From positions 1 through 21,837 of the forward strand of contig JASANZ010001883.1 of the NCBI GenBank assembly GCA_030849805.1: a stretch of 21,837 bases of DNA, given 5' to 3'. Each line of letters begins with the position of its first letter. The stretch's first letter is position 1. A program made the translations under genes and the position numbers. The notes under the pieces were generated by a model. It saw nothing but the letters and a program-made list of their open reading frames with translations, did not search any database and was not told the origin of the DNA. This document shows, one piece after another, positions 1-9,700 of the stretch. Source of the DNA: Sergeia podlipaevii. Its lineage: Eukaryota; Euglenozoa; Kinetoplastea; Trypanosomatida; Trypanosomatidae.

Positions 1-174
1 CCCCTCTCCCCACTCTTTGTTCTGTTAACTGCTCTATATATTGAAACGCTATCTTGGTACACGAAGAAGAGTATACTAATTCTATTTTATTTTGTTTTGT
101 TGTTGTTGAATAAGTATTGCGGGTTAGTCGTAGCATTTTGATTTGCGTTAAGAAGGTAAAGAACTAGGACAATA

Positions 175-194
175 GTGTGTGTGTGTGTGTGTGT
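175..194. repeat. (GT)10 microsatellite
   Basis: Ten uninterrupted GT units sit just before the pyrimidine tract of the first gene. Shorter GT runs recur at 13912-13924, 15343-15354 and 16795-16809, all between genes. Confidence 0.9.
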
Positions 195-210
195 TTTCTC
201 TTTCTTTAAG
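193..210 (+). promoter_or_regulatory. Probable spliced-leader acceptor of the PPPDE gene
   Basis: A T/C tract is followed by AG at 209-210, which is 35 bases before the ATG at 246. This is the normal arrangement for trypanosomatid trans-splicing. The exact site is inferred. Confidence 0.55.
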
Positions 211-245
211 AGAAAAGGAGACGACGAATAAAAAGACGTAGTGGT

Positions 246-2921
246 ATGGCCTTCTGCTGCTGTGGGGGTCCTGGAGACGATGCTGTCATTGAAAGGAAGA
301 ACATTCAGCTCCAGCATCTGAGCGCTGTAGGCATGGTGCGTTGTCCACCCCCTCTAAGACAGGGGGAGGAAATACGCGTGCCTGTATATCTCAATGTGTA
401 TAGCCTCCTCGACAGCAACAAGAAGCTGGCGAGGATAGGCATGGGTGTGTACCACACGGGCGTTGTCGTATACGGTATTGAATGGGGCTATGGCGAGGCT
501 GTGGATAACCCAAATGCCTCTGGGCTGTTCTGCGTTCACCCTGGACAAGCAGCAGGCACGCTGCACCGTACCATCAAGATTGGTGTCACGGGCAAGTCAC
601 CAACGCAAGTCGACACCATTCTTCACCGCTTGGAGAATGAGTGGCGCAGCTCTGATTATCATATCCTTCACCACAACTGCAATCATTTTGCTCAAGTGTT
701 CTGCGACATGCTCTCCACCTGCGAGAAGTTGCGCGTCCCGCCGTGGTGCAACCGCGCCGCCCGCGTCACGGACCGGATTGTCCCAAAGAAACTTGCCACA
801 AAGGTGCAGCGCATGATGGACGACGGGCCGCCCAAGGCAGCGCCGCCGCCGGTGCCCACAAACATGGGGGAGATCCCCACCTCGGTTATACCGGTGCAGT
901 GGTACCTTCATCCTAGCATCATGCAGCCTCCGCGCTACTCGCGCGTCAACAGCACGTTTAGCCGCGGCAGCGTGTACAGCTCGCAGGGTTCTAACTTTGT
1001 GCCACCGCCCGGCTTCACCACTGAGCAGTGCGCTGACCTGCCGCCGTCCAATATTCCAAAGAGCGCGTCCGCTCGTTCCTCGCTGCAAAGCATAACACCA
1101 CCCCCAACGTCGCAATCCCGGGGGCGTCAGGAAGAGGTCGGCTTGGACAAGTCCGTCATGCCCAAGCACGAGTGGAGCCAACTCGAGCATGAATCCATAA
1201 ACGATGGCAGTGTGAACATGGTCGAGACGATCGATGACGTGCGGAGGGAGGATACTCCAGTGGTGGTGACACCCACGGCGACCACTGAAGAAGTAACCTG
1301 GACCAAGTCAGTCGCCGCCCTCCACGCACAGGAAATGGTGAAGGCTAATCCACCAGTCATGAGGGCCGAGAAGGAGGCAAGTAGAGATGCCAAGGGTCTT
1401 GAGACCGGCAAGGGGGAACCGCAAACGAAACCCGTGAGCGCACAACCTACCCGATCCCCCCATACTGCGTCTCTGCACAATGATGAGACCAAGAGCAGGA
1501 CGTCCTTGACCGCTACCGAGGAGCAAGTCTCGCGAAAGCGACCGCAAATGTGGTCTGCCTGCTCCGCGCCATCCTTTGCCGATGAGATGGACGTGCATAG
1601 TGCGGTGAGTGAGAATAGTGCCCACACAAACCGGAGCGTAGCACGGGAAGATGAAAAAGAAATAGGTGGCGAGGCAGAAGAGGAGACTGACTCGGTGGCT
1701 TCAGTGCACATTACAACTGCGTGTGTTGCGGATCAGACAGCGCGGTACCAAGCGGCGCCAAGAGGGAGTATGGTGCTGAGTGCCTTGGTGGACGAAGAGC
1801 CTCCAGAAGAACTCCCCGTGGATGAAGAGGAGGCGCATGCAAGCACCAGGGTCGACTTCTCAACGATGGAGGAGGCAGCGACACGCTTCTCTTCCATGTT
1901 CCACAAGAAGGACAAGACTGCTTTCAGCGACATTACGGGTACTCATATCACAGACGATACCCCAAAGACGGAGCCCTCCACACGACATTCCAAGAAGGGC
2001 ACCTCCGCGCGCCACGCGAATCGCTACCTAGACACCATTTCCACCAGATCTGAAAAGGCAGATAGCACCACAAAAGGTGCAGAAGCTACAGCTGGAGATA
2101 AAGGCGAACACGAAGGTGTTCCCAGCGTACTTGAACAAGGAGAAGAAAGTTTGTCTGCGGAGAACGATGTGGTCTCCAACACATCCTCCGCCCATGCAGC
2201 CGAAAAGGAGAAGAAACGAAGTGTGGGAGCAGTGGAAGCAGGTAGCGCGACCATCCATGAAAATCCCACGGATGTTGCCTTCGTAGCAACTGTCGCCGTA
2301 CCGCCAAGGGTCTCTCCAGTTGCAAAGAACGCCCGTCTGCCAATGCCACTGGAGACAAGCGAACTGAGAGCCCCTCTAAATAAACCCCACACTAGTCGAT
2401 CTTGCGATAGCATGGATGCATTAGCGGACACACATGACTTGGATGTGCTGGCGAGCACGCATAGCGCCATGTCCCCCGTTCTCGGCGATGGGTCTTCTAC
2501 AATGCGGCTTCATCGTCTGTCCGCCACATCCCCACGGCCATTTCACCTTGTCCCTCTCGTTCCTGACACCAAACCAGCGGCGAAGAGTGCTCCACCAACG
2601 GTTCGGCCACGAACCAAAGGATGGATAGAAAAGCCAACCGACACTGGAGGCAACTGTTCAGCGTCAGAGCAGCAGATGGCATGCGAAGGCACTACAGAAA
2701 GTAAGCATGGCACTCAGCAACAGCAGCAGCAGCAGCAGCGAGAAGGTGAGAACAGAATCCATGTACGTTCGCCAACACCGCCAGCCACTGGTGACGCCGG
2801 GGCGTCATTCAGAAAGCGCTCTGTCACTGAAGAGGTGGCTGTGGATGAATCTCTCAATCCGCTGTTGATATCAGCCCCCTCGCAGCAGTCAATCCAGTCT
2901 TCCCCACGCGAACTGCAATAA
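246..2921 (+). CDS. PPPDE (DeSI-type) cysteine peptidase with long disordered tail
   Basis: This 891-residue protein has an N-terminal PPPDE domain (about residues 44-165), the fold of desumoylating/deubiquitinating isopeptidases. The expected catalytic pair is visible: His70 in a Gly-Val-Tyr-His-Thr-Gly context followed by the EWGYG stretch (79-83), and Cys145 in His-Asn-Cys-Asn-His-Phe. The likely role is removal of ubiquitin- or SUMO-like modifiers; this is inferred from the family. Residues 4-6 are Cys-Cys-Cys near the N-terminus and could be S-acylated. Residue 2 is Ala, so N-myristoylation is not expected. From about residue 190 the protein is low-complexity and polar (Ser, Thr, Glu, Pro), with eight Gln at 824-831, and I see no second domain. 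Small family members are only about 150-200 residues long, so the tail is a large addition. The ATG is the first in frame after the probable splice acceptor. Assignment of the domain is firm; the substrate is unknown. Confidence 0.88.
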   Translation: MAFCCCGGPGDDAVIERKNIQLQHLSAVGMVRCPPPLRQGEEIRVPVYLNVYSLLDSNKKLARIGMGVYHTGVVVYGIEWGYGEAVDNPNASGLFCVHPGQAAGTLHRTIKIGVTGKSPTQVDTILHRLENEWRSSDYHILHHNCNHFAQVFCDMLSTCEKLRVPPWCNRAARVTDRIVPKKLATKVQRMMDDGPPKAAPPPVPTNMGEIPTSVIPVQWYLHPSIMQPPRYSRVNSTFSRGSVYSSQGSNFVPPPGFTTEQCADLPPSNIPKSASARSSLQSITPPPTSQSRGRQEEVGLDKSVMPKHEWSQLEHESINDGSVNMVETIDDVRREDTPVVVTPTATTEEVTWTKSVAALHAQEMVKANPPVMRAEKEASRDAKGLETGKGEPQTKPVSAQPTRSPHTASLHNDETKSRTSLTATEEQVSRKRPQMWSACSAPSFADEMDVHSAVSENSAHTNRSVAREDEKEIGGEAEEETDSVASVHITTACVADQTARYQAAPRGSMVLSALVDEEPPEELPVDEEEAHASTRVDFSTMEEAATRFSSMFHKKDKTAFSDITGTHITDDTPKTEPSTRHSKKGTSARHANRYLDTISTRSEKADSTTKGAEATAGDKGEHEGVPSVLEQGEESLSAENDVVSNTSSAHAAEKEKKRSVGAVEAGSATIHENPTDVAFVATVAVPPRVSPVAKNARLPMPLETSELRAPLNKPHTSRSCDSMDALADTHDLDVLASTHSAMSPVLGDGSSTMRLHRLSATSPRPFHLVPLVPDTKPAAKSAPPTVRPRTKGWIEKPTDTGGNCSASEQQMACEGTTESKHGTQQQQQQQQREGENRIHVRSPTPPATGDAGASFRKRSVTEEVAVDESLNPLLISAPSQQSIQSSPRELQ
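2715..2738 (+). repeat. CAG/CAA tract encoding polyglutamine
   Basis: Eight Gln codons (one CAA, the rest CAG) lie in frame near the C-terminus of the PPPDE protein. The length may vary between strains. Confidence 0.9.
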
Positions 2922-3544
2922 GAAAAGAAAAATGAAAAAAAAAAAAAGCGGCATGTGCGTGAATAACTAGAGGAAGTAGGTGGTCGCCGGCTCGGCATTG
3001 TATATTTTTGTTTTGTTCTGCTTTTATACATGTATGTGTTTTCTCCCGTTCGGTTTTCTCTTTTTTTTTCTTTGCGTGTGTGTGAAAACGTTACAACACG
3101 CTTTACAAAGCGTACTTATCATTTTTTTATTCCTTAAGAAAAAAATCTTGTTTTCTCTGATCACTAATGGGCGTTGCATTTTCCATCGTTTCTGCAAATC
3201 ACAAACAAAAAAAAAGATCATTGTTATCAAACTGACAACGCAGCTTTTCGTGAGCACCTTGCATGCAACCAAATGAAACATGGCATTGCTCATTCTCTCC
3301 TCTTACTACCCATTTCTTTCTTTCCTTAAAAAAAAAAAACAGAGAAAGCTCAGCGAGAATATCTAGTGAGGCGTTGCCAACAAGTTCTGATTCGCACACT
3401 CAATCATACGCAACGCTGTGTCTGTGCGCATTTGCGGAGTCCGTCTCATTAAACCCAGCAAGTACGGACCTTGAAAACGATTTACAAAAGTTCAACAAAG
3501 ATCCCTTTCGAACGCATCCGGGGACAAAAAAAATAGAGCATGTA

Positions 3545-3765
3545 GCGCCGCCCGCGGTCTGGAATGCTTCGATTTTGCGGCCTCCTTCGGTTTCCCACGC
3601 CCCCCTCGGGGCCGCCTATGCCGCCGCGCAACCCCCCCCCCCCNGCGCCCCCCCCCCCCCCCCGCCGGGCTTGGGGCTGCGCCACCCCGCGCACAATCCG
3701 CCGCCAACCACGAGCCAAGGCGAAAGCGGGGGCGGCAACAGAGCAAATTTTCCCACGCGCGTCTG
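3545..3765. other. GC-rich poly-C patch with one undetermined base
   Basis: C runs at 3632-3643 (12 C) and 3648-3663 (16 C) flank an N at 3644. The surrounding 220 bases are far richer in GC than the spacer on either side. This looks like a difficult-to-sequence or poorly joined stretch, and its true length and content are uncertain. Confidence 0.7.
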
Positions 3766-3890
3766 AATAAGTCAAGTCAGCAAAATGAAAATTATTGAAC
3801 CAAAAACACGATCAGTAAATGCGCAAAGTGTGTTTTCTTTGTAAATGAAAATGCAAAACTTGTGGACATGTTTCGTCTAGGTGCGATATT

Positions 3891-3943
3891 TTTTCCTCTT
3901 TCTTCCATTCTTCCCTATTTTCCTTTCTCGATACGTAGCAAAG
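3891..3943 (+). promoter_or_regulatory. Probable spliced-leader acceptor of the 806-residue gene
   Basis: A pyrimidine tract (about 3891-3930) precedes AG at 3937-3938 and another at 3942-3943. The ATG is at 3945, so the genomic 5' UTR would be only about 1-6 bases. If the second AG were used, translation could begin almost at the spliced leader. Confidence 0.5.
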
Positions 3944-3944
3944 C

Positions 3945-6365
3945 ATGCAAAAAAAGGTATTACTTCTATGTAGCAAACGCCAGGCAAGTGGCACAGCAGT
4001 AGTGCCATTGACTTCCGCCATTGCAAAGAACAAGCAAAAAGCATCGTCAATCTACACAGAAAAAAGAAAGGGGAAAAGTGTTTCATACGCTAGCACGGCA
4101 GATTCGCTTGGAAAGCTAGAAAGAAGTCGCATTAACAGCTCGACACCAAGTGTTAGCAGCAGCATAACCAGTGGTAGTAACGTAGATTTGCTTGATCACG
4201 TTGATAGTAAATACACCTCTGCCGAATTACAAGTAAATCTTCTCAAACATCTTGAGAGTAGAAATGAGGCAGGGAAAAAATGCTATAGAGACGTGGCTGC
4301 ATCTGCGCTAGCCGCTTCCTTTTTGGATGCCATTCAAACAGTGGGAACGCTCCTAAACACAGGGCAGTTTGATGAAGCAGTGCAAGTCGCCTCTTTATGG
4401 AATGGGAGAGCATCGCAAATTTCACCACGGGAAAAGACAAGGGCGACAAGACTTCTTTCACAAAGCATTGACACCCTAACAACTCTCAAGGACGTAGAAA
4501 CACTTCGATTATTACGTAGTGTTCTTGGAACTTCACATCATGAATTGATGGATATGCATTCTGTTCTTGTCCAACGAAGTAGCCCAATGGAAATGTCGCA
4601 CCAATACCGACTTTTTTTTCTACTGGGTGAAAAACGTGTTCGAAAACTATATGTCAACGTCATTGACGCCATATGTCGTCTTGACGACAGCGCTGGCGTT
4701 TCTCTGGTGGAAAAAATAGGATTGCTAGCCAAGGCAGTGCCATCAAGCAGTGTTACGCGATCATCACAGCAGAAAACGGCCTTGGTGAAACCAATTCCTT
4801 ATCAATTGTATAATACTTTTGCCTCTAGTATCCAATCGCGTGTTGATTATGATGAGGACTTGGTGTCTCAAATAAGCCCAACTCTACTTAGTTCTCTTAT
4901 TCACCCCTACGGCTACGACATTTTAGATACCATGGCACTCTCCAAGAGTGAGTTGGCTTTGATACGAAAAGAACTTTGTAAAGGATACGATGGTAAAGAC
5001 ACATTTCTTCATAGCTCTAGTAGCTCTTGGGAAACAATTACGTCACGCTTTCTTTCGGCTTCTCCACCGCTGATTGCCAGCCAGCAAAACTCATGTCTGC
5101 TTGATATAATTATGCATCCCGAAACGGAAATCAAGCGCAATATTCATGAGCTTAACCAAATTGAACTAGCTACGAGAACGTCTATTGTTTCATTGTTGCA
5201 ATCTCCAAATGCACATGACCGTTACGCAGCCAGCCGCCTACTTTTGCAGAATCCTAGTATTATGCGCGCGCTAAATATCTCCCCTATTGGTGTTGCCGCA
5301 GCTTTTGCGCTCACATTCAAATCTATGAAAAGAGTCAAATTATCCTTGGCACGTTTGTGTGTACCGGTAGTTACCCAGCTATGCAAAATAGGATCCTATA
5401 GCAAAGCGGCCCAAATCGCATGGAATCACCTTTCCGTTGAGTGTCCAGAGAACGTTTTTCTATTCAAGAAGCATCCACTAACAGTAGACTACGCTGTCAC
5501 TGCCATGTGCAAAACGATGCACCATGAAATTCGGCAAGGTGACGCTAAAAAGTGGATGGCATACCGCTCAATGGCCCTCCTTCGCACCGCAGCAAAAGCG
5601 AACACAGTTGCACCCATGCATTGCATTCCAGTTGGCATTGCTGCTTTGGAGAGTGGCGTTCCATTTGCAGCTGTGAATGAGTGTCTCGAAGAAATCTTCC
5701 AAGGTACCAATGCAGCAGAGAAATGGACATTGGACCTCATTAGGATTTGCATTAGCTCAAACATGAGTGTGTCTTCTATTAGTACGAAGCGCGCCACATT
5801 TCCTGAAAGGATTGATGGAGTGCTCAAAAGAGTGTACAACTTTTTTCCACAAAGACGTGCTGGATCGAATCGAATAATCGTGAATATTCCAAACCGAAGC
5901 AAACAGCTAGCTCTGTGGGCAGCATTAAGTAATCCTACTATCAATCCAACTCTTGCATCATTGACTATTGCAGCGTATATGAACGAGGAGGTTCGCGCGC
6001 ATTTTCTTGAATGCGACTTTATCTTGCCAAGGGGGGTATCTGCTGGCACAAATGTGCAAACGTCAGCATCATCACTTTTTTCCCCCACTACTTGTCTTGA
6101 TGAGATATACACATGGGAGTCTGCTGCCTCTGTGGCGTCGAATTGTACATCTCCTCAGTCATATGTAGTCATGCTGAACGCGCTAGCAAACAAAGTGATG
6201 AGCCCTGCCATGGAAACCTGCTTTCTTGCATCACCCTCAAAATCAATTGAACTTGGCTCGACAATAAAAATTCATCAACTTCTTCAAAGCGAATGTGACG
6301 ATGATGAGCTGTATATAGGGTACAAGAGCGAGGCAAGCGGCCCAACACCAATAGGAAAACAATGA
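3945..6365 (+). CDS. Conserved-type hypothetical protein, 806 residues, possibly mitochondrial and helical
   Basis: I do not recognise this protein. The N-terminus (about residues 1-35) is basic and rich in Ser, Ala and Lys with no acidic residue, which would suit a mitochondrial targeting peptide. The rest reads as mostly alpha-helical, with segments resembling the two-helix units of PPR/TPR proteins (for example around nucleotides 4345-4400 and 5380-5430, where Gly-x-x-x-x-Ala motifs sit between amphipathic stretches). I cannot assign a repeat family by eye. There is no transmembrane segment or catalytic motif that I can see. Codon third positions are clearly more A/T-rich than in the neighbouring PPPDE, MIT and AKR genes. 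The reading frame is open for 806 codons and starts right after a strong acceptor, so the gene is real. A role in mitochondrial RNA metabolism is possible but is only a guess. Confidence 0.8.
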   Translation: MQKKVLLLCSKRQASGTAVVPLTSAIAKNKQKASSIYTEKRKGKSVSYASTADSLGKLERSRINSSTPSVSSSITSGSNVDLLDHVDSKYTSAELQVNLLKHLESRNEAGKKCYRDVAASALAASFLDAIQTVGTLLNTGQFDEAVQVASLWNGRASQISPREKTRATRLLSQSIDTLTTLKDVETLRLLRSVLGTSHHELMDMHSVLVQRSSPMEMSHQYRLFFLLGEKRVRKLYVNVIDAICRLDDSAGVSLVEKIGLLAKAVPSSSVTRSSQQKTALVKPIPYQLYNTFASSIQSRVDYDEDLVSQISPTLLSSLIHPYGYDILDTMALSKSELALIRKELCKGYDGKDTFLHSSSSSWETITSRFLSASPPLIASQQNSCLLDIIMHPETEIKRNIHELNQIELATRTSIVSLLQSPNAHDRYAASRLLLQNPSIMRALNISPIGVAAAFALTFKSMKRVKLSLARLCVPVVTQLCKIGSYSKAAQIAWNHLSVECPENVFLFKKHPLTVDYAVTAMCKTMHHEIRQGDAKKWMAYRSMALLRTAAKANTVAPMHCIPVGIAALESGVPFAAVNECLEEIFQGTNAAEKWTLDLIRICISSNMSVSSISTKRATFPERIDGVLKRVYNFFPQRRAGSNRIIVNIPNRSKQLALWAALSNPTINPTLASLTIAAYMNEEVRAHFLECDFILPRGVSAGTNVQTSASSLFSPTTCLDEIYTWESAASVASNCTSPQSYVVMLNALANKVMSPAMETCFLASPSKSIELGSTIKIHQLLQSECDDDELYIGYKSEASGPTPIGKQ

Positions 6366-6730
6366 GTTCTTGCTTATCTATTTTGTTTTCATTTTTATTA
6401 GTATTATTTTTCACACATATTGAAATGCACTGGCATGACTGTATACTGGAAAAATAAATGAAAATGCAGAAGAAAAAGCTCATATATTATCACACTATTG
6501 AATATTGATATATTTAGTGCTAATGGATTGTGATTTTTTTATATACGCATGTGCAATGCTACACTATTCCTCACTTCATGAGCGTTTTCGGTTCACGAAA
6601 ATAGCTGACGGTATTAAGTGATTGCATTTTTTTTTTCATTTTCTTATACATTGTTTTTGCTTTCTGTTTTGCATTTCATTTTTTTTTCATTTTTCCCCCC
6701 ACAGTAACAGAGAGGAAAGGGTCGGTGCTG
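6366..6730. other. Intergenic region before the kinase gene
   Basis: AT-rich 3' UTR and spacer. It includes a small hairpin with arms at 6585-6590 and 6596-6601, then repeated T-rich tracts leading to the acceptor. No gene is seen. Confidence 0.6.
6657..6704 (+). promoter_or_regulatory. Probable spliced-leader acceptor of the kinase gene
   Basis: A long T-rich tract ends in a run of C followed by ACAG, with AG at 6703-6704. The first ATG downstream is at 6731, giving a short 5' UTR of 26 bases. This is one of the clearest acceptors in the window. Confidence 0.65.
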
Positions 6731-9700
6731 ATGGACTTTCCTTATGAATCGAGTAATGTGCTATTAGGTAGGGGTGGCAGCGGTGCTGTATTCCTTGGGA
6801 AGAACGGAGAAACCCAAGAATTATTTGCCATCAAGCGATGCTACACAAAAATGCGCTCACAAGGATCTCCCAAATGTGGTTTGCCGCAGTCTACATACCA
6901 GCCATTTTCTCGAAGTTTAAATGTAGTAGAAATAGCAGATGGATTAGGAAGCACCGACGAGTCATCCAACGGAGCTTTAATCACAGTAGGACAGCGTAAC
7001 CACACAGAGGAAAACGAATTGGATCACCGAGAAGAAAGCAATATGGAGGCAATCGTGGTACATCACCAACAGTTGCAGCAGCAGCAAAGGTATGGAAGCC
7101 ACGAATATGATGGGCATGATTCTGCATCAGAAGACGAACGCTTTGATGAATCACAACTGCTGCAGTACATTGGGCCGCATCCTCACATTGCACGATACCA
7201 TGGTCATTACACATCATCCCGCAACGTAACATTTCTTGCCATTGAACTGATGCAAAGTGATGTAGCACGTGAACTTCGCGATGGCAATGGTAGCATTAAG
7301 GATGAGGATACCTGCATGATAGTTACATACAGTGTCCTTCTTGCACTCGCGCACGTGCACGCCAAAGGCATCGCGCACCGTGATGTAAAGCCAGGGAACT
7401 TGCTACTCAAAGTAGTCTCTCTCACAGATCAGTTGCACGATTGTAATACCGCCTTCTGGGGTAGCGACACTCACTCACTTTTTAATGGAGAAACACTTGT
7501 TAATCAACATAATGAAGGCGGACAACGCGCACCGTACGCGCGGGTCACCCTGGGTGATTTTAGCGCTGCACACTTTATTCCCACACGTGACGCCATTCAA
7601 ACGCCATCAGGAATTCGGGGCACTCTGCACTACAAAGCTCCAGAGCAGCTCCTGTCAAAAAAAATTTCCGATGTTACCGCATGCGATGCGTGGGGGTTAG
7701 GCTGCACGTTATACGAAATGCTGACCGGATCTGTCGCGTTCCAGGGTCAAAGTGAGCTGCAGGTGTTGATGCAGATATTTTATAAACTTGGTAGCAATTT
7801 TGACGACTACCCTAGCCAGTCAGAAAACCCTGCTCTGTTTCAACAGATCTCCTGCTCGTCACCTTTTAAAAGTTTACTTCAACGTCTTCTTGTGATTGAC
7901 CCAATGCAACGATGCACAGTCCAGGAGGCACTTGTGCACCCACTGTTTGACCGTGTTCGAGAACAGTTAGCGGCTTTGCACATGAATAGTCAGACATCGC
8001 AGTTATGCTTCAAGCTTAAGCTTCTTTATTCCTGTCGCCCAGACATGAAGAAGCTTCACGTTCACTTTCGGCCCATCGCTATGCCACGCCTATCTTTTAT
8101 GCCCCTGTCAACAGAGGCAACGACGGAAGCAGCGGGACGAAAAAACCGACTCATGAAGGCTTCGGAAGCGTGCGATGACCGAATTGTCACGTGTATAAAT
8201 GAGGAGGCTGCAACGACGCCAAATGCATCTGCCGGAAATCCGCCACAGTCATGCATGACGCACTGCCAGTCATTGATGAGTGAAGGACCAAGTGTTCACT
8301 GGAGTGACATCAAGGCAGAGCAATCGTCTGTACGTAGCGCTTCTACGGTCAAGCGTGCAATGAGTGGTGGTGGACATTCGTACATGGGTGAGCCATTTAT
8401 TTCGCCAACACAGCGAGCTGCATCCGGTGCTCACCTTCCCTTGCCGGAAGGTTCTGCCACCTCTGTCGCACGGCCCTTGATGGTAAGTGAAAGCGCCACC
8501 TTCATGCTGGCTCCGAACGAGTCATACGAACTGCCTGGTCGACTTTCCTTTGGTGGCAACAGTAGCGTAATGGATAGTGCCCTTCCAGGCAGCTCACCCG
8601 CACTTCTTCTGCAGGAAAGAAATTCCGGCGCGCCAGCAATGCAGTCGCAACCAGGCTCTGTATGCAAGTCCGTTTTAGCACCAGACATGGAATCGATGCC
8701 GATTGCTGCATGTGTCATGCAGCCTAGTTTATATCTCGCGTCCACCTCCCATCAGGCAGCGGCGGCAGCAGCAGTAGCAAGCCCCGTCGTGGAGCTTTCG
8801 GGAAACCACCGCGCAGCACTACACACATGGCGCCGAGGGCTGCTAGCCACCGAGGAGATACCGGTTCAACAATCCCCAGTTGCGCATTATGGTCAAGTCA
8901 ATCACTACTCTCAACAGAGGAGCTGTTCCCATCAGTCTTCGTGCACGCGCAAGATGCTTTTCAGTGATTCGCCACAGTTTTCATCTTCCACGGCGCGCGT
9001 GTCGTCCTATGATCTTCACACAGACGGAAGCGGCGCAGTAGAGGCAGACGCACAGTGGTCTCTAGCGCAGCAGGGCACCAATGCAGTGTCCCAGCAAGGA
9101 ATGCAACGACGTGTGAGCAACGTGAGTGCGCCGGTTTCATCCATCGAAGCCGTCAGTCCGTATCGCCAGAGCCAGACTCTGCAGTCCTGTTGCTCAACTG
9201 CCCCAGGCACTCCGCTGTACTTCCCACGTAGGGGAGTGCAGGGCGAGGGTGAGCAGGTCACCTCCGCCCCCCTTCATGCACAGTCGACAGGCGTGCTGGC
9301 GTACACTTTGTGCTCGCCGATTTCTCTGTGTCTAGATGGGATGAGTACCGGAGCACCGCCGCATGTGCCACAGCCTCCGCCCCTTCCTATCCCCCTCTCA
9401 GTCGCCGCGAGCAGCACCGTGTATGCGTCTACGTCCACTCCTCACCGTTCTCATCGCAGTACCAATAGTGCCAATGCAGATCAGGAAGAAATGCCCACTG
9501 TGTCTCTTGTTACCCCACAACCGCGCCGTAGCATCAAGCACTGCGATGGCACTACGCCTCAGTCAAGAGTGATACTGCGTAATGTGAGTGCGAATGTCAC
9601 TGTGCCCTCCATGAGTAATGGCAGTGGTAGTGGTGTATCTGTGTGGGCGTCTCTGCATCACCACAGCTTGAAAGGGCCGCAGCAGCGGCACTGCACGCCA

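Larger units (their letters stand above)
1..245. other. Upstream intergenic region and 5' UTR of the PPPDE gene
   Basis: No coding sequence of convincing length is seen here. The stretch is AT-rich and holds a (GT)10 microsatellite at 175-194, then a pyrimidine tract and an AG at 209-210. The left part is probably the 3' UTR or spacer of a gene outside the window. Confidence 0.6.
2922..3944. other. 1 kb intergenic region with GC-rich poly-C patch
   Basis: The first part (to about 3340) is AT-rich 3' UTR/spacer. It contains a 7-bp-arm palindrome at 3098-3113, and an acceptor-like pyrimidine tract (3296-3327) followed by an A run and AG at 3342-3343. From about 3343 to 3540 the composition is balanced. 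From about 3545 to 3765 it becomes strongly GC-rich and holds two long C runs and one N. After 3770 it is AT-rich again and leads into the acceptor of the next gene. A 167-codon frame (3263-3766) runs through the patch, but it spans the acceptor-like tract and the N, and its proline run is simply the C runs, so I do not call it a gene. Confidence 0.6.

Noticed and set aside
2980..3276. 98-codon + strand frame after the PPPDE gene
   Set aside because: It starts with GTG and translates T-rich 3' UTR sequence; no features of a gene.
3263..3766. 167-codon + strand frame crossing the GC-rich patch
   Set aside because: It spans a splice-acceptor-like tract and an N; much of its sequence is translated poly-C and T-rich DNA, and there is no recognisable domain.
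6725..6730. Two extra N-terminal codons (GTG, CTG) for the kinase
   Set aside because: A GTG start is not expected in a eukaryotic nuclear gene; the ATG at 6731 is the first after the acceptor.
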